DNA from: Acidimicrobiaceae bacterium
GTDB lineage: Bacteria > Actinomycetota > Acidimicrobiia > Acidimicrobiales > Salinilacustritrichaceae
Direction of reading: 5' to 3'
Length of the DNA: 8,048 nucleotides
NCBI GenBank assembly: GCA_003476595.1
Contig: DMTU01000123.1
Span: 1-8,048, forward strand
Shown: positions 1-6,839 of the stretch, piece by piece
How the letters are laid out: each line of letters opens with the position of its first letter
Numbering within the stretch: the first letter of the stretch is position 1
Made by a program: the position numbers and the translations under genes
Notes under the pieces: model-generated
What the model saw: only the letters and a program-made list of their open reading frames with translations
Database searches by the model: none
Told to the model about the DNA's origin: nothing

Positions 1-1
1 C

Positions 2-556
<555 letters not shown>

Positions 557-559
557 TGG

Positions 560-784
560 CTACTGGGTCGGCCCCGCGTCCGGGTCGGCGGTGACCTCGT
601 CGGAGGTGCGGTGCTCGACCCGGCTGTCGGGCGCCGCATCCCGGGACGCGGCCCGCTCGTCTGACTCCTCGAGGATCGCCTCGGCCTGGGCCCGGGGGTC
701 CTCGCTGCCCGCCGCCTGCTCCTCGGGGAGCAGCTCGGCGCGGTCGGCGACGCGGTCGGACTCGGGCTCGGTCTGGTCAGCCAT
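560..784 (-). CDS. Small acidic, lysine-free hypothetical protein (74 aa)
   Basis: The protein is 74 residues, with 22 Asp/Glu, 7 Arg, one His and no Lys, so it is strongly acidic. There is no signal peptide, transmembrane segment or cysteine. A probable short helix lies around residues 30-45 (the QAEAILEESDERA region), followed by a disordered-looking tail containing APDSRVEHRTSDE. The ATG at 784 is preceded on the minus strand by a modest purine-rich TAGGGG about 7 nt upstream. The gene is convergent with ahcY (3 nt between stops) and divergent from the GGDEF/EAL gene 54 nt away. The helix-plus-EHRTS arrangement resembles small uncharacterised actinobacterial proteins I have seen, but this is an impression. 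No function can be assigned. It fills an otherwise open 280-bp space and its composition differs from that of random GC-rich shadow ORFs, which supports it being real. Confidence 0.6.
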   Translation of the reverse strand: MADQTEPESDRVADRAELLPEEQAAGSEDPRAQAEAILEESDERAASRDAAPDSRVEHRTSDEVTADPDAGPTQ

Positions 785-813
785 GGAGAGGCCCCTACCC
801 GGGGCGCGGGCGG

Positions 814-840
814 CTCAAGACCGGCGTCGGAGCAGCCGAT
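814..840 (+). promoter_or_regulatory. Possible FliA/sigma-28-type promoter (weak)
   Basis: CTCA at 814-817 and GCCGAT at 835-840 are separated by 17 nt. CCGAT is the core -10 of motility sigma factors (FliA/SigD), and CTCA-type -35 boxes have been described for actinobacterial FliA promoters. The -10 overlaps the ATG at 839, so transcription would begin near 848-851 and require the ATG at 851 (fifth codon) as a leaderless start. This competes with the ribosome-binding site at 829-832. Such hexamers occur by chance in GC-rich DNA, so confidence is low. Confidence 0.2.
829..832 (+). promoter_or_regulatory. Ribosome binding site GGAG for the GGDEF/EAL gene
   Basis: GGAG lies 6 nt before the ATG at 839, an ideal Shine-Dalgarno distance. 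It favours 839 over the in-frame ATG at 851. Confidence 0.6.
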
Positions 841-3430
841 GGTGAAGGTGATGCCTTCCTCGGCGCTCGCAGATGCCGCCGCTGCCCAGCGGTTGGTACG
901 AGAGCGCTTCATCTGGCGCTTCCGCTTCGCCGCGGTCCTGTTCACCACGCTGCAGACGGTGATCGAGCCGGGCGACCGGATCTCGCTCACCTGGGTGAAC
1001 GTCGCGCTCTTCTGGAGCAGCGTCCTGTGGGGCTGGCTCGCCCTGCGAGGCGCACCCGACGATCGCACGGTCCGGCGCATCGGTGCGATCACGATGGCGC
1101 TGGACGTGGCCGTCGTGGCCCTGATCCTGGCCAACAACCTCACCGACCCGTCCGAGCCGATCTACCTCATCGGCGTGCTCGCGATGCTCGAGGCCACGAT
1201 GCGGTGGCAGGGCCGGGGCGGCCTCGCCGGAGGCATCGCGGCCGGCCTCGCCGCCGGCGTCTGGACGATGGTGGTGTCCGAACGGGCGGTGGGCCGCCTC
1301 GCCGTCGACTACGCGACCATGCGGGCCGGCACGATCATCGCCCTCGGCGTCTTCCTCGCCTCCGTCGTGCGCCGACTCACCGAGCAGCACGACATGCTCC
1401 AGGGCATCCTCGACACGACGCGCGACCTCATCGCCGTGATCGACGTCGACGGCACGATCGTGTCCATCAACGCCGCCTGCGCGCCCATGCTCGGCTACAC
1501 GCCGGCGGAGATGATCGGACAGCCCTACCGGAGCTTCTTCCACCCCGACGACGTCCGCACCGGTCCGCACAGCCAGCTGACGCTGCCCACGGATCGTCCC
1601 GTGCTCCACGAGCGACGCGTCATCGCCAAGGACGGCTCCATCCGCTGGCTCGAGCTCAACACCGCAGCGGCACCAGGCGCCACGGTGATGCACGTCTCGG
1701 CCCGCGACGTCACCGAACGCGTCGACGCGCGGCGCCGGGTCGAGGAGAGCGAGCAGCGCTTCCGCTCGCTGTTCGAGCACAACACCGACGCCGTGTTCGC
1801 CTTCGACCTCGAGGGTCGCTTCACCATGGTCAACCCGGCGTCGGAGCGGCTGACCGGCTACTCCGCCGACGAGCTGGTCGGCGCCTCGTACGCGGGCGTG
1901 ATGCACCCCGACGACCTCGAGCGCACGGTGGGGCACTTCGAGCGCTCGGCCGGGGGCGAGGCGCAGGACTACGAGATCCGGATCATGGATCGGGGCGGGC
2001 GGGCGCTGGAGCTCGACGTGACGAACATGCCGATCGTGGTCGACGGGGACATCGTCGGCGTCTTCGGCATCGCCAAGGACGTGACGGACCGCCGGCGCCT
2101 CGAGCGCCAGCTCGGCCACCAGGCCACCCACGATGCCCTCACCGGCCTCCCGAACCGGTTCCAGCTGGAGGTGGCGCTGGAGGCGGCCGCGACCGGTCCC
2201 GACCCTGACCGGACCCTCCTGTTCATCGACCTCGACCGCTTCAAGGTCGTGAACGACTCCCTCGGCCACCGCACGGGCGACGAGGTGCTCGTCGTCGCCG
2301 TCGAGCGGCTCCAGCACAGCGTGCGGTCCACCGACCTGCTCGCCCGCTGGGCCGGCGACGAGTTCTGCGTGCTGCTCGCCCCTGGCACGACGCCGGAGAC
2401 CGCCCTCACCATCGCGGGTCGCCTGCGCAGCGTGCTCGCCCAGCCGTTCCACGTCGCCGACCGCGAGGTCCGACTGTCGGCTTCCATCGGCGTCGCCCGT
2501 TCCGACGGGGGCGACGGCGAGCGCCTCGTGCAGATCGCCGACCAGGCCATGTACGCGGCGAAGCGCGCCGGACGAGATCGCATCTCGGTGTACGTGCCGG
2601 GCGCGGAGCGCACGGGGGCGACCCAGCTCGACCTGGAGGTCGAGCTGCGCCGCGCCATCGACGGCCGGAGCCTCGTCGTGCACTACCAGCCGATCGTCGA
2701 GTCGATGACGGGCCGCATCGTCGGGCTCGAGTCGCTCGTCCGCTGGCCCCGCGCCGACGGCACGCTGCGACCGCCCGCCGACTTCGTCCCGCTCGCCGAG
2801 GAGTGCGGCCTGATCCGCCCGCTCACCAGGTTCGTCCTGGAGGAGGTGTGCTGCCAGCTGGCCTCGTGGGACCGCGAGCTGGGGACGCCACGGGCGCTGC
2901 AGGCCTGGGTGAACGTCAGCGTGTCGGATCTGGAGGCCCCCGAGTTCGCCGACGACGTGGTGGCGTCGGCGACGCGAGCAGGCATCACCCCCGACCGCCT
3001 CGTGCTCGAGGTGACCGAGACCATGCTGATGCGCGACGCCGACCAGGTCGACCGCACGGTGTCCGCGCTGCGCCACGCCGGCATCAGCCTCGCCATCGAC
3101 GACTTCGGCACCGGCTACTCCTCGATGAGCCAGCTGCACCGGCTCGACGTGACCGCGTGCAAGATCGACCGCGGCTTCGTGGCGGGTGCGTCGAGGCACC
3201 CCCGTGACGCCGCGATCCTGCGGGCCCTGGTCGACGTCGGCACCGCGTTCGGGTTCCCCGTCGTGGCCGAGGGCGTGGAGTGCCCGGACGAGTTGGCCGC
3301 GGTGCAGGCGAGCGGCTGTCCCCTCGTGCAGGGGTTCCTGCTGGCCGTCCCGGCACCACCCGAGGAGCTGACCGAGGTGCTGGTGACCGGCTCGGTGGCC
3401 CTGCCGGGAGCAGTACCTTCTGGCCGATGA
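839..3430 (+). CDS. Membrane-anchored PAS-PAS-GGDEF-EAL c-di-GMP cyclase/phosphodiesterase (863 aa)
   Basis: This is a cyclic di-GMP turnover enzyme of the inner membrane. Residues 27-177 hold about six hydrophobic segments (near 27-43, 51-69, 81-99, 106-121, 128-146, 161-177). Two PAS domains follow (about 187-304 and 305-425), each ending in a V-T-E/D-R motif typical of a PAS linker. The GGDEF domain (about 428-590) starts with DALTGLPNRF (D432) and has its signature at 505-509 as AGDEF. An RxxD inhibitory site (R496-D499) sits exactly five residues upstream, so product feedback inhibition is expected. The EAL domain (about 602-850) keeps the usual catalytic and metal ligands: E631 (as ESLVR), N692, E724/E727, D754-D755 in DDFGTGYSS, K775, E811 and Q831. 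Both activities therefore look possible; which dominates cannot be read from sequence. The start at 839 follows a GGAG 6 nt upstream. The stop overlaps the ATG of the next gene (ATGA), implying translational coupling to a carboxymuconolactone decarboxylase-family gene. The input signal sensed by the membrane and PAS parts is unknown. Confidence 0.95.
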   Translation: MVKVMPSSALADAAAAQRLVRERFIWRFRFAAVLFTTLQTVIEPGDRISLTWVNVALFWSSVLWGWLALRGAPDDRTVRRIGAITMALDVAVVALILANNLTDPSEPIYLIGVLAMLEATMRWQGRGGLAGGIAAGLAAGVWTMVVSERAVGRLAVDYATMRAGTIIALGVFLASVVRRLTEQHDMLQGILDTTRDLIAVIDVDGTIVSINAACAPMLGYTPAEMIGQPYRSFFHPDDVRTGPHSQLTLPTDRPVLHERRVIAKDGSIRWLELNTAAAPGATVMHVSARDVTERVDARRRVEESEQRFRSLFEHNTDAVFAFDLEGRFTMVNPASERLTGYSADELVGASYAGVMHPDDLERTVGHFERSAGGEAQDYEIRIMDRGGRALELDVTNMPIVVDGDIVGVFGIAKDVTDRRRLERQLGHQATHDALTGLPNRFQLEVALEAAATGPDPDRTLLFIDLDRFKVVNDSLGHRTGDEVLVVAVERLQHSVRSTDLLARWAGDEFCVLLAPGTTPETALTIAGRLRSVLAQPFHVADREVRLSASIGVARSDGGDGERLVQIADQAMYAAKRAGRDRISVYVPGAERTGATQLDLEVELRRAIDGRSLVVHYQPIVESMTGRIVGLESLVRWPRADGTLRPPADFVPLAEECGLIRPLTRFVLEEVCCQLASWDRELGTPRALQAWVNVSVSDLEAPEFADDVVASATRAGITPDRLVLEVTETMLMRDADQVDRTVSALRHAGISLAIDDFGTGYSSMSQLHRLDVTACKIDRGFVAGASRHPRDAAILRALVDVGTAFGFPVVAEGVECPDELAAVQASGCPLVQGFLLAVPAPPEELTEVLVTGSVALPGAVPSGR

Positions 3431-3984
3431 TGGCCAGGATCCGCCCGACCCACCCGAGGCTCGACCCGCTCCGCGACGACGAGATCGACGACGAGACCCG
3501 CGCGATCGTGCCGGCGGGTTCGCTCAACATCTTCCGCACGCTGGCCCGCCACCCGAAGCTGCTGAAGCGGTGGCTGGTGTTCGGGAACCACGTGCTGGCC
3601 AAGAGCACGCTGCCCGAGCGCGAGCGCGAGCTGGCCATCCTCCGCGTGGGATGGCGGTGCGGTGCCGAGTACGAGTTCGGCCAGCACACCGTGATCGCCC
3701 GCCGCTGCGGCATCACCGACGACGAGATCGTCGCCCTCACCCGGGAGCTCGCCGACGGCGGGTGGAGCGAGGGCGACCGCACGCTGCTCGTCGCGGTCGA
3801 CGAGCTCCACGACGACCAGTGCATCACCGACCAGACCTGGGCTGCGCTGGCCCAGCGGTGGAGCGACCAGCAGCTGCTCGACCTGATCTTCACCGTCGGC
3901 CAGTACACGTTGGTCTCGATGGCACTGAACAGCGCCGGCGTGCCGCTCGACGACGGCGTCCCCGGCTTCCCCGACCGTGGCTGA
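3427..3984 (+). CDS. Carboxymuconolactone decarboxylase (CMD/AhpD-like) family protein
   Basis: The 185-residue protein belongs to the CMD fold family. The core (about 35-125) contains the ERERELAILR helix and then R-C-G-A-E-Y-E-F-G-Q-H (C78, E81, E83, H87), followed by A-R-R-C-G-I-T-D-D-E-I, the classic EYEW-x2-H-x3-A-x2-x-G pattern with Phe in place of Trp. A second helical part (about 130-180) carries the LLDLIFTVGQYTLVSMALN segment seen in longer actinobacterial members. There is no CxxC pair, so an AhpD-type peroxidase role is unlikely; true gamma-CMD activity in protocatechuate degradation is not supported either, because no pathway neighbours are present. The frame is open back to 3280, but the ATG at 3427 makes a 4-nt ATGA overlap with the upstream stop and gives the conventional N-terminus (MMARIRPTHP); the ATG at 3430 is the alternative. 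The closest Shine-Dalgarno-like GGGAG is 16 nt away, so re-initiation from the upstream gene is likely. The substrate is unknown; pairing with an adjacent SDR suggests small-molecule catabolism. Confidence 0.9.
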   Translation: MMARIRPTHPRLDPLRDDEIDDETRAIVPAGSLNIFRTLARHPKLLKRWLVFGNHVLAKSTLPERERELAILRVGWRCGAEYEFGQHTVIARRCGITDDEIVALTRELADGGWSEGDRTLLVAVDELHDDQCITDQTWAALAQRWSDQQLLDLIFTVGQYTLVSMALNSAGVPLDDGVPGFPDRG

Positions 3985-4801
3985 GCCGGGCCGAGACGTC
4001 CCTGGGGGCCGGCTCGCCGGCAAGGTCGCCCTCGTCGTCGGCGGCGGGCAGACGCAGGGTGCGACCACCGGCAACGGGCGGGCCATCTCGTGCCGGTTCG
4101 CCGCCGAGGGCGCGTCCGTGGTCGTGGCCGACCGGGTGCTGGCCCGGGCCGAGGAGACGGTGGCGATCATCGAGGCCGACGGTGGCCGCGCGATCGCCAT
4201 CGAGGGCGACATCACCTCGAGCGACGACTGCGCCGCCATGGTGGCAGCGACCGTCGAGGCCCACGGCCGCATGGACGTGGTCGTGGACAACGTCGGCATC
4301 GGCGGCGGCGACGGTGGCCCCGTGAGCCTCGAGGAGCACGTCTGGGACCGCATCCAGTCGGTGAACGTGAAGGGGGCGTACCTGCTCTGCAAGCACGTCC
4401 TGCCGGTGCTGCGCGAGCAGGGCTCCGGGTCCATCGTGCTCGTGTCGTCGGTGGCCGCCGTCTGCTCCACCGGGATGCTGGCCTACACGACCTCGAAGGC
4501 GGCGCTGAACGCGCTGTGCCACGAGGTCGCGATGGGCAACGCCGGCCGGGGCATCCGCTGCAACGCGGTGATGCCCGGGCTGATGGACACGCCCATGGCC
4601 GTCGACGCCCTCGCCGGCGCGCTCGGCGTCGACCGGGCGGTCGTGTCGGAGCGGCGCGACGCCATGGTCCCCCTCGGCGGCCAGCAGGGCACCGCGGACG
4701 ACGTGGCCAACGCCGTGCTGTTCCTCGCCTCCGACGAGGCCCGCTTCGTCACCGCCGCCGTCCTCCCGGTCGACGGCGGCCAGTCCGCCCGCATCGGCTA
4801 G
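3977..4801 (+). CDS. Short-chain dehydrogenase/reductase (SDR), probably NAD-dependent
   Basis: The 274-residue cytosolic oxidoreductase is of the classical SDR size. The Rossmann glycine motif at residues 22-34 is stretched: VGGG is followed by QTQGATT and then GNG, about five residues more than the usual TGxxxGxG. Asp52 at the end of beta-2 (VVVADR) predicts a preference for NAD(H) over NADP(H). The NNAG motif is present as D-N-V-G (N105). The active-site set is Asn130 (QSVNVKG), Ser157/158 (LVSSVAA), Tyr170 and Lys174 (YTTSK). The tail ends in the usual V-D-G-G-Q region after the FLASDEA helix. The GTG start at 3977 lies 8 nt inside the preceding CMD-family gene with no convincing Shine-Dalgarno, so translation is probably coupled. 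It ends just before a large hairpin that probably stops transcription. The substrate cannot be inferred; the pairing with a CMD-family protein is reminiscent of alcohol/ketone or aromatic catabolic clusters in actinomycetes. Confidence 0.94.
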   Translation: MAEPGRDVPGGRLAGKVALVVGGGQTQGATTGNGRAISCRFAAEGASVVVADRVLARAEETVAIIEADGGRAIAIEGDITSSDDCAAMVAATVEAHGRMDVVVDNVGIGGGDGGPVSLEEHVWDRIQSVNVKGAYLLCKHVLPVLREQGSGSIVLVSSVAAVCSTGMLAYTTSKAALNALCHEVAMGNAGRGIRCNAVMPGLMDTPMAVDALAGALGVDRAVVSERRDAMVPLGGQQGTADDVANAVLFLASDEARFVTAAVLPVDGGQSARIG

Positions 4802-4805
4802 GTCT

Positions 4806-4853
4806 TTCTGGCCTACATCCGACCCGCCTGGCGGGGGTGGATGTAGGCCAGAA
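4806..4853. terminator. Large inverted repeat between convergent genes, probable bidirectional terminator
   Basis: The arms at 4806-4820 (TTCTGGCCTACATCC) and 4839-4853 are perfect reverse complements over 15 bp. The 18-nt interior can form a further five-pair GC stem (4823-4827 with 4831-4835) around a three-base loop. It occupies nearly all of the 57-nt gap between the stop of the + strand SDR (4801) and the stop of the - strand aldolase (4859), the classic place for a shared terminator. There is no T-run after the stem in either direction, so it would be a U-tract-less actinobacterial type. It could instead be one copy of a dispersed palindrome. Confidence 0.7.
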
Positions 4854-4858
4854 CGGGG

Positions 4859-5923
4859 TCAGGCGTAGCGCTCGCCCCCGGCCAGGCCGGTGGCGCCCGC
4901 GTCGATGACACGGGCGGCGACCGCGATGGCCTGGTCCACGTCGGCGTCGGTGACGTCGAGGTGGGTGCAGAGGCGGTTGCGGTCGCCGATGGTGCTGATC
5001 TCCACCCCGTGCTCGCCCATCGCGGCGGCGAAGGAGGCGGCGTCGAGGCCGACGGGGCGGGGATCGACGTAGACCAGGTTGGTCTCGGGTGCCGTCACCG
5101 CCAGACCGAGGTCGGTGAGGCCCTCGGCCAGGCGGGCGGCGTTCGCATGGTCGTCGGCGAGGCGGTCGACGTGGTGCTCGAGCGCGTGCAGGCACCCGGC
5201 GGCGACGATGCCGGCCTGGCGCATCGCCCCGCCGAAGCGGTGCTTGAGCAGCCACGCCTGCTCCATCACGTCGGCCGGCCCGGCGAGCACGGCACCGGTC
5301 GGGGCACCGAGACCCTTGGTGAAGTCGACCCAGATGGTGTCGACCGGCTCGGCCCAGTCGGCGGCCGGGACGCCGGAGGCGACGACGGCGTTCATGAGCC
5401 GGGCGCCGTCCGTGTGCACGGCCACGTCCTGCTGGTGGGCGAGGGCGGCCACGGCCCGGTACTGCTCGAGCGGCCACACCGTGCCGCCCGCGAAGTTGTG
5501 GGTCTGCTCGAGGCACACGAGCCGGGTCGGCGGGACGTACTGGTTGCCGGGCGTGAGGACCTGGGCGAGCTGGTCGGGGGTGAACACGCCGCGCTCGCCG
5601 CGGATCGTCTCGATCACGCAGCCGTTCACGGCGGCGGCCCCGGAGGTCTCCGAGCGCAGGACGTGCCCGCTGTGCTCGAGCACGATGGAGTCGCCGTGCC
5701 GCGTGTGGGCGCCGATCGCCACCAGGTTGCACATGGTGCCGGTGGGGAAGAACAGCGCCCGTTCCTTGCCGAGCAGCTCGGCCATGCGGTCCTGGAGGCG
5801 GTTGACCGTCGGGTCCGCCTTGCGCTGCTCGTCGCCGCACTCGGCGGCGGCCATGGCGGTGCGCATCGCCTCCGTGGGCCGGGTCTGGGTGTCGGAGAAG
5901 AGGTTGATGGATCGACCGGTCAC
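4859..5923 (-). CDS. Threonine aldolase / beta-eliminating lyase family PLP enzyme
   Basis: This 354-residue fold-type I PLP enzyme resembles low-specificity L-threonine aldolases (LtaE), which cleave threonine or allo-threonine to glycine and acetaldehyde. Visible hallmarks are the N-terminal INLFSDTQTRPTEAMR, FFPTGTMCNLVAI (cofactor phosphate region), LEQTHNFAGGTVWPL, H-T-D-G-A-R (Asp172, which pairs with the pyridine nitrogen), the Schiff-base Lys203 in DFTKGLGAPTG, and RFGGAMRQAG (about 229-238). The frame is open to 6109, but the upstream part is low-complexity and overlaps the preceding gene. The GTG at 5923 puts the conserved SDTQTRPT at residues 10-17, as expected for the family, though its Shine-Dalgarno (GGCAGG, 8 nt upstream) is weak. 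It lies 25 nt after the Gmad2 gene and is probably in the same transcript as the sigma factor. Specificity is not certain: related lyases share these motifs. Confidence 0.92.
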   Translation of the reverse strand: MTGRSINLFSDTQTRPTEAMRTAMAAAECGDEQRKADPTVNRLQDRMAELLGKERALFFPTGTMCNLVAIGAHTRHGDSIVLEHSGHVLRSETSGAAAVNGCVIETIRGERGVFTPDQLAQVLTPGNQYVPPTRLVCLEQTHNFAGGTVWPLEQYRAVAALAHQQDVAVHTDGARLMNAVVASGVPAADWAEPVDTIWVDFTKGLGAPTGAVLAGPADVMEQAWLLKHRFGGAMRQAGIVAAGCLHALEHHVDRLADDHANAARLAEGLTDLGLAVTAPETNLVYVDPRPVGLDAASFAAAMGEHGVEISTIGDRNRLCTHLDVTDADVDQAIAVAARVIDAGATGLAGGERYA

Positions 5924-5948
5924 CCCGGCAGCCTGCCAGGGACCGGGG

Positions 5949-6839
5949 CTAGGACGTGAAGGGGGTGAGCCGGACGCGCAGCGACGTCGCCTGCACGACC
6001 CGTCCGTCCTCGGGGGAGCGGACCCGGTAGACGAGCACGCCCGCGGTCGGCTCCGAGGGCGAGGTGAACTCGACGGTTCCGGTGAACGGCCCGGCCGGGG
6101 GCACGCCACTGCCGGTGACGACGCCCTGGCCGAGCGGGCTCGGATCGCCCTGGGCCAGCACGACGACCTCGACGGTGCCCTCGAAGGCGAGGGCCTCCCC
6201 GGTCGTCTCGAACGGGGTGGCGAGCGACGTGCCGGGGCCGGGTGCGGTGACCACGACGTCCTGGGTCTCGGACCCGATGACGTACCAGGCGCCGTCCTCG
6301 CGCTGCTCGAGGGACACCAGCGTCGTCGGCCCGTCCTCGCGGTCCTGGATGGCGACCTCGGCCGCGCCCTCGCCCGTGGTGGTGGGGCCGCCGAGCACCA
6401 GCTCGGTGAAGCCGAGGACGTCGGTGGCGTAGGCCCGCGCCGCGGCCGGTGGCGCCTCGAAGCTGCGGCTGTCGGTGGGCGACGGGAACGCGACGCTGAA
6501 CGGGTCGGTGGCGGGCGTGAACGGCTCCGTCGTGGTGGTCTGGGGTGGTTCGGTCGTCGTCGTGGTCGTCTCCTCCGGCGCCGAGGTCGACGTGGTGGTG
6601 TCGGTGGCGACGTCGGTGTCGTCGTCGTCGTTCGCGGCCACGATGAGGAGGGCGACCACGAGCAGGGTGGCGACGGCGGACACGCCGGCGATCGTCCAGC
6701 GCTGGGCGTCGGTGAGTGGGGTACGGGCCATGAGTCGCTCCTCGATGCGATCGAGCCCGTCGGGCTCGGGGTGGATGGTCTCGGCGCGGGCGTCGAGCGC
6801 CCGGCGCAGTCGTTCGGTGGTGTCTCGCTCGTCGGTCAC
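5949..6839 (-). CDS. Single-pass membrane protein with C-terminal Gmad2 domain, putative anti-sigma partner
   Basis: The protein has 296 residues in four parts. Residues 1-47 form a charged cytoplasmic N-terminus with the motif LRRALDARAETIHPEPDGLDRIEERL, a pattern I associate with membrane proteins co-encoded with actinobacterial sigma factors. One transmembrane helix follows (about 48-69), then an acidic and Thr-rich linker (about 71-110). The extracytoplasmic part has a small alpha/beta-looking region (about 112-192, including GAWYVIGSE) followed by a Gmad2-like immunoglobulin fold (about 194-292: APGPGTSLATPF, ALAFEGTVEVVVL, PFTGTVEFTSPSEPTAGVLVYRV). Gmad2 is known from spore-germination and sporulation-associated proteins and from actinobacterial envelope proteins. 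The GTG start at 6839 overlaps the sigma-factor stop (GTGA), so the two are translationally coupled. No zinc anti-sigma HxxxCxxC motif is present. An anti-sigma or signal-sensing role is inferred from topology and coupling, not shown. Confidence 0.88.
   Translation of the reverse strand: MTDERDTTERLRRALDARAETIHPEPDGLDRIEERLMARTPLTDAQRWTIAGVSAVATLLVVALLIVAANDDDDTDVATDTTTSTSAPEETTTTTTEPPQTTTTEPFTPATDPFSVAFPSPTDSRSFEAPPAAARAYATDVLGFTELVLGGPTTTGEGAAEVAIQDREDGPTTLVSLEQREDGAWYVIGSETQDVVVTAPGPGTSLATPFETTGEALAFEGTVEVVVLAQGDPSPLGQGVVTGSGVPPAGPFTGTVEFTSPSEPTAGVLVYRVRSPEDGRVVQATSLRVRLTPFTS

Noticed and set aside
815..3199. A 794-codon open frame on the minus strand, antisense to the GGDEF/EAL gene
   Set aside because: Its translation is low-complexity, rich in Arg, His, Val, Asp and Gly, and has no recognisable domain. 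It is the expected mirror of third-position G/C bias in the opposite gene, whose domains are unambiguous.
3115..4470. A 451-codon minus-strand frame across the CMD and SDR genes
   Set aside because: It crosses two confidently identified genes and the translation shows no domain.
5924..6109. N-terminal extension of the threonine aldolase to 6109
   Set aside because: The extra residues are Pro/Arg/Ser-rich and overlap the Gmad2 gene; the family's conserved N-terminus begins right after the GTG at 5923.
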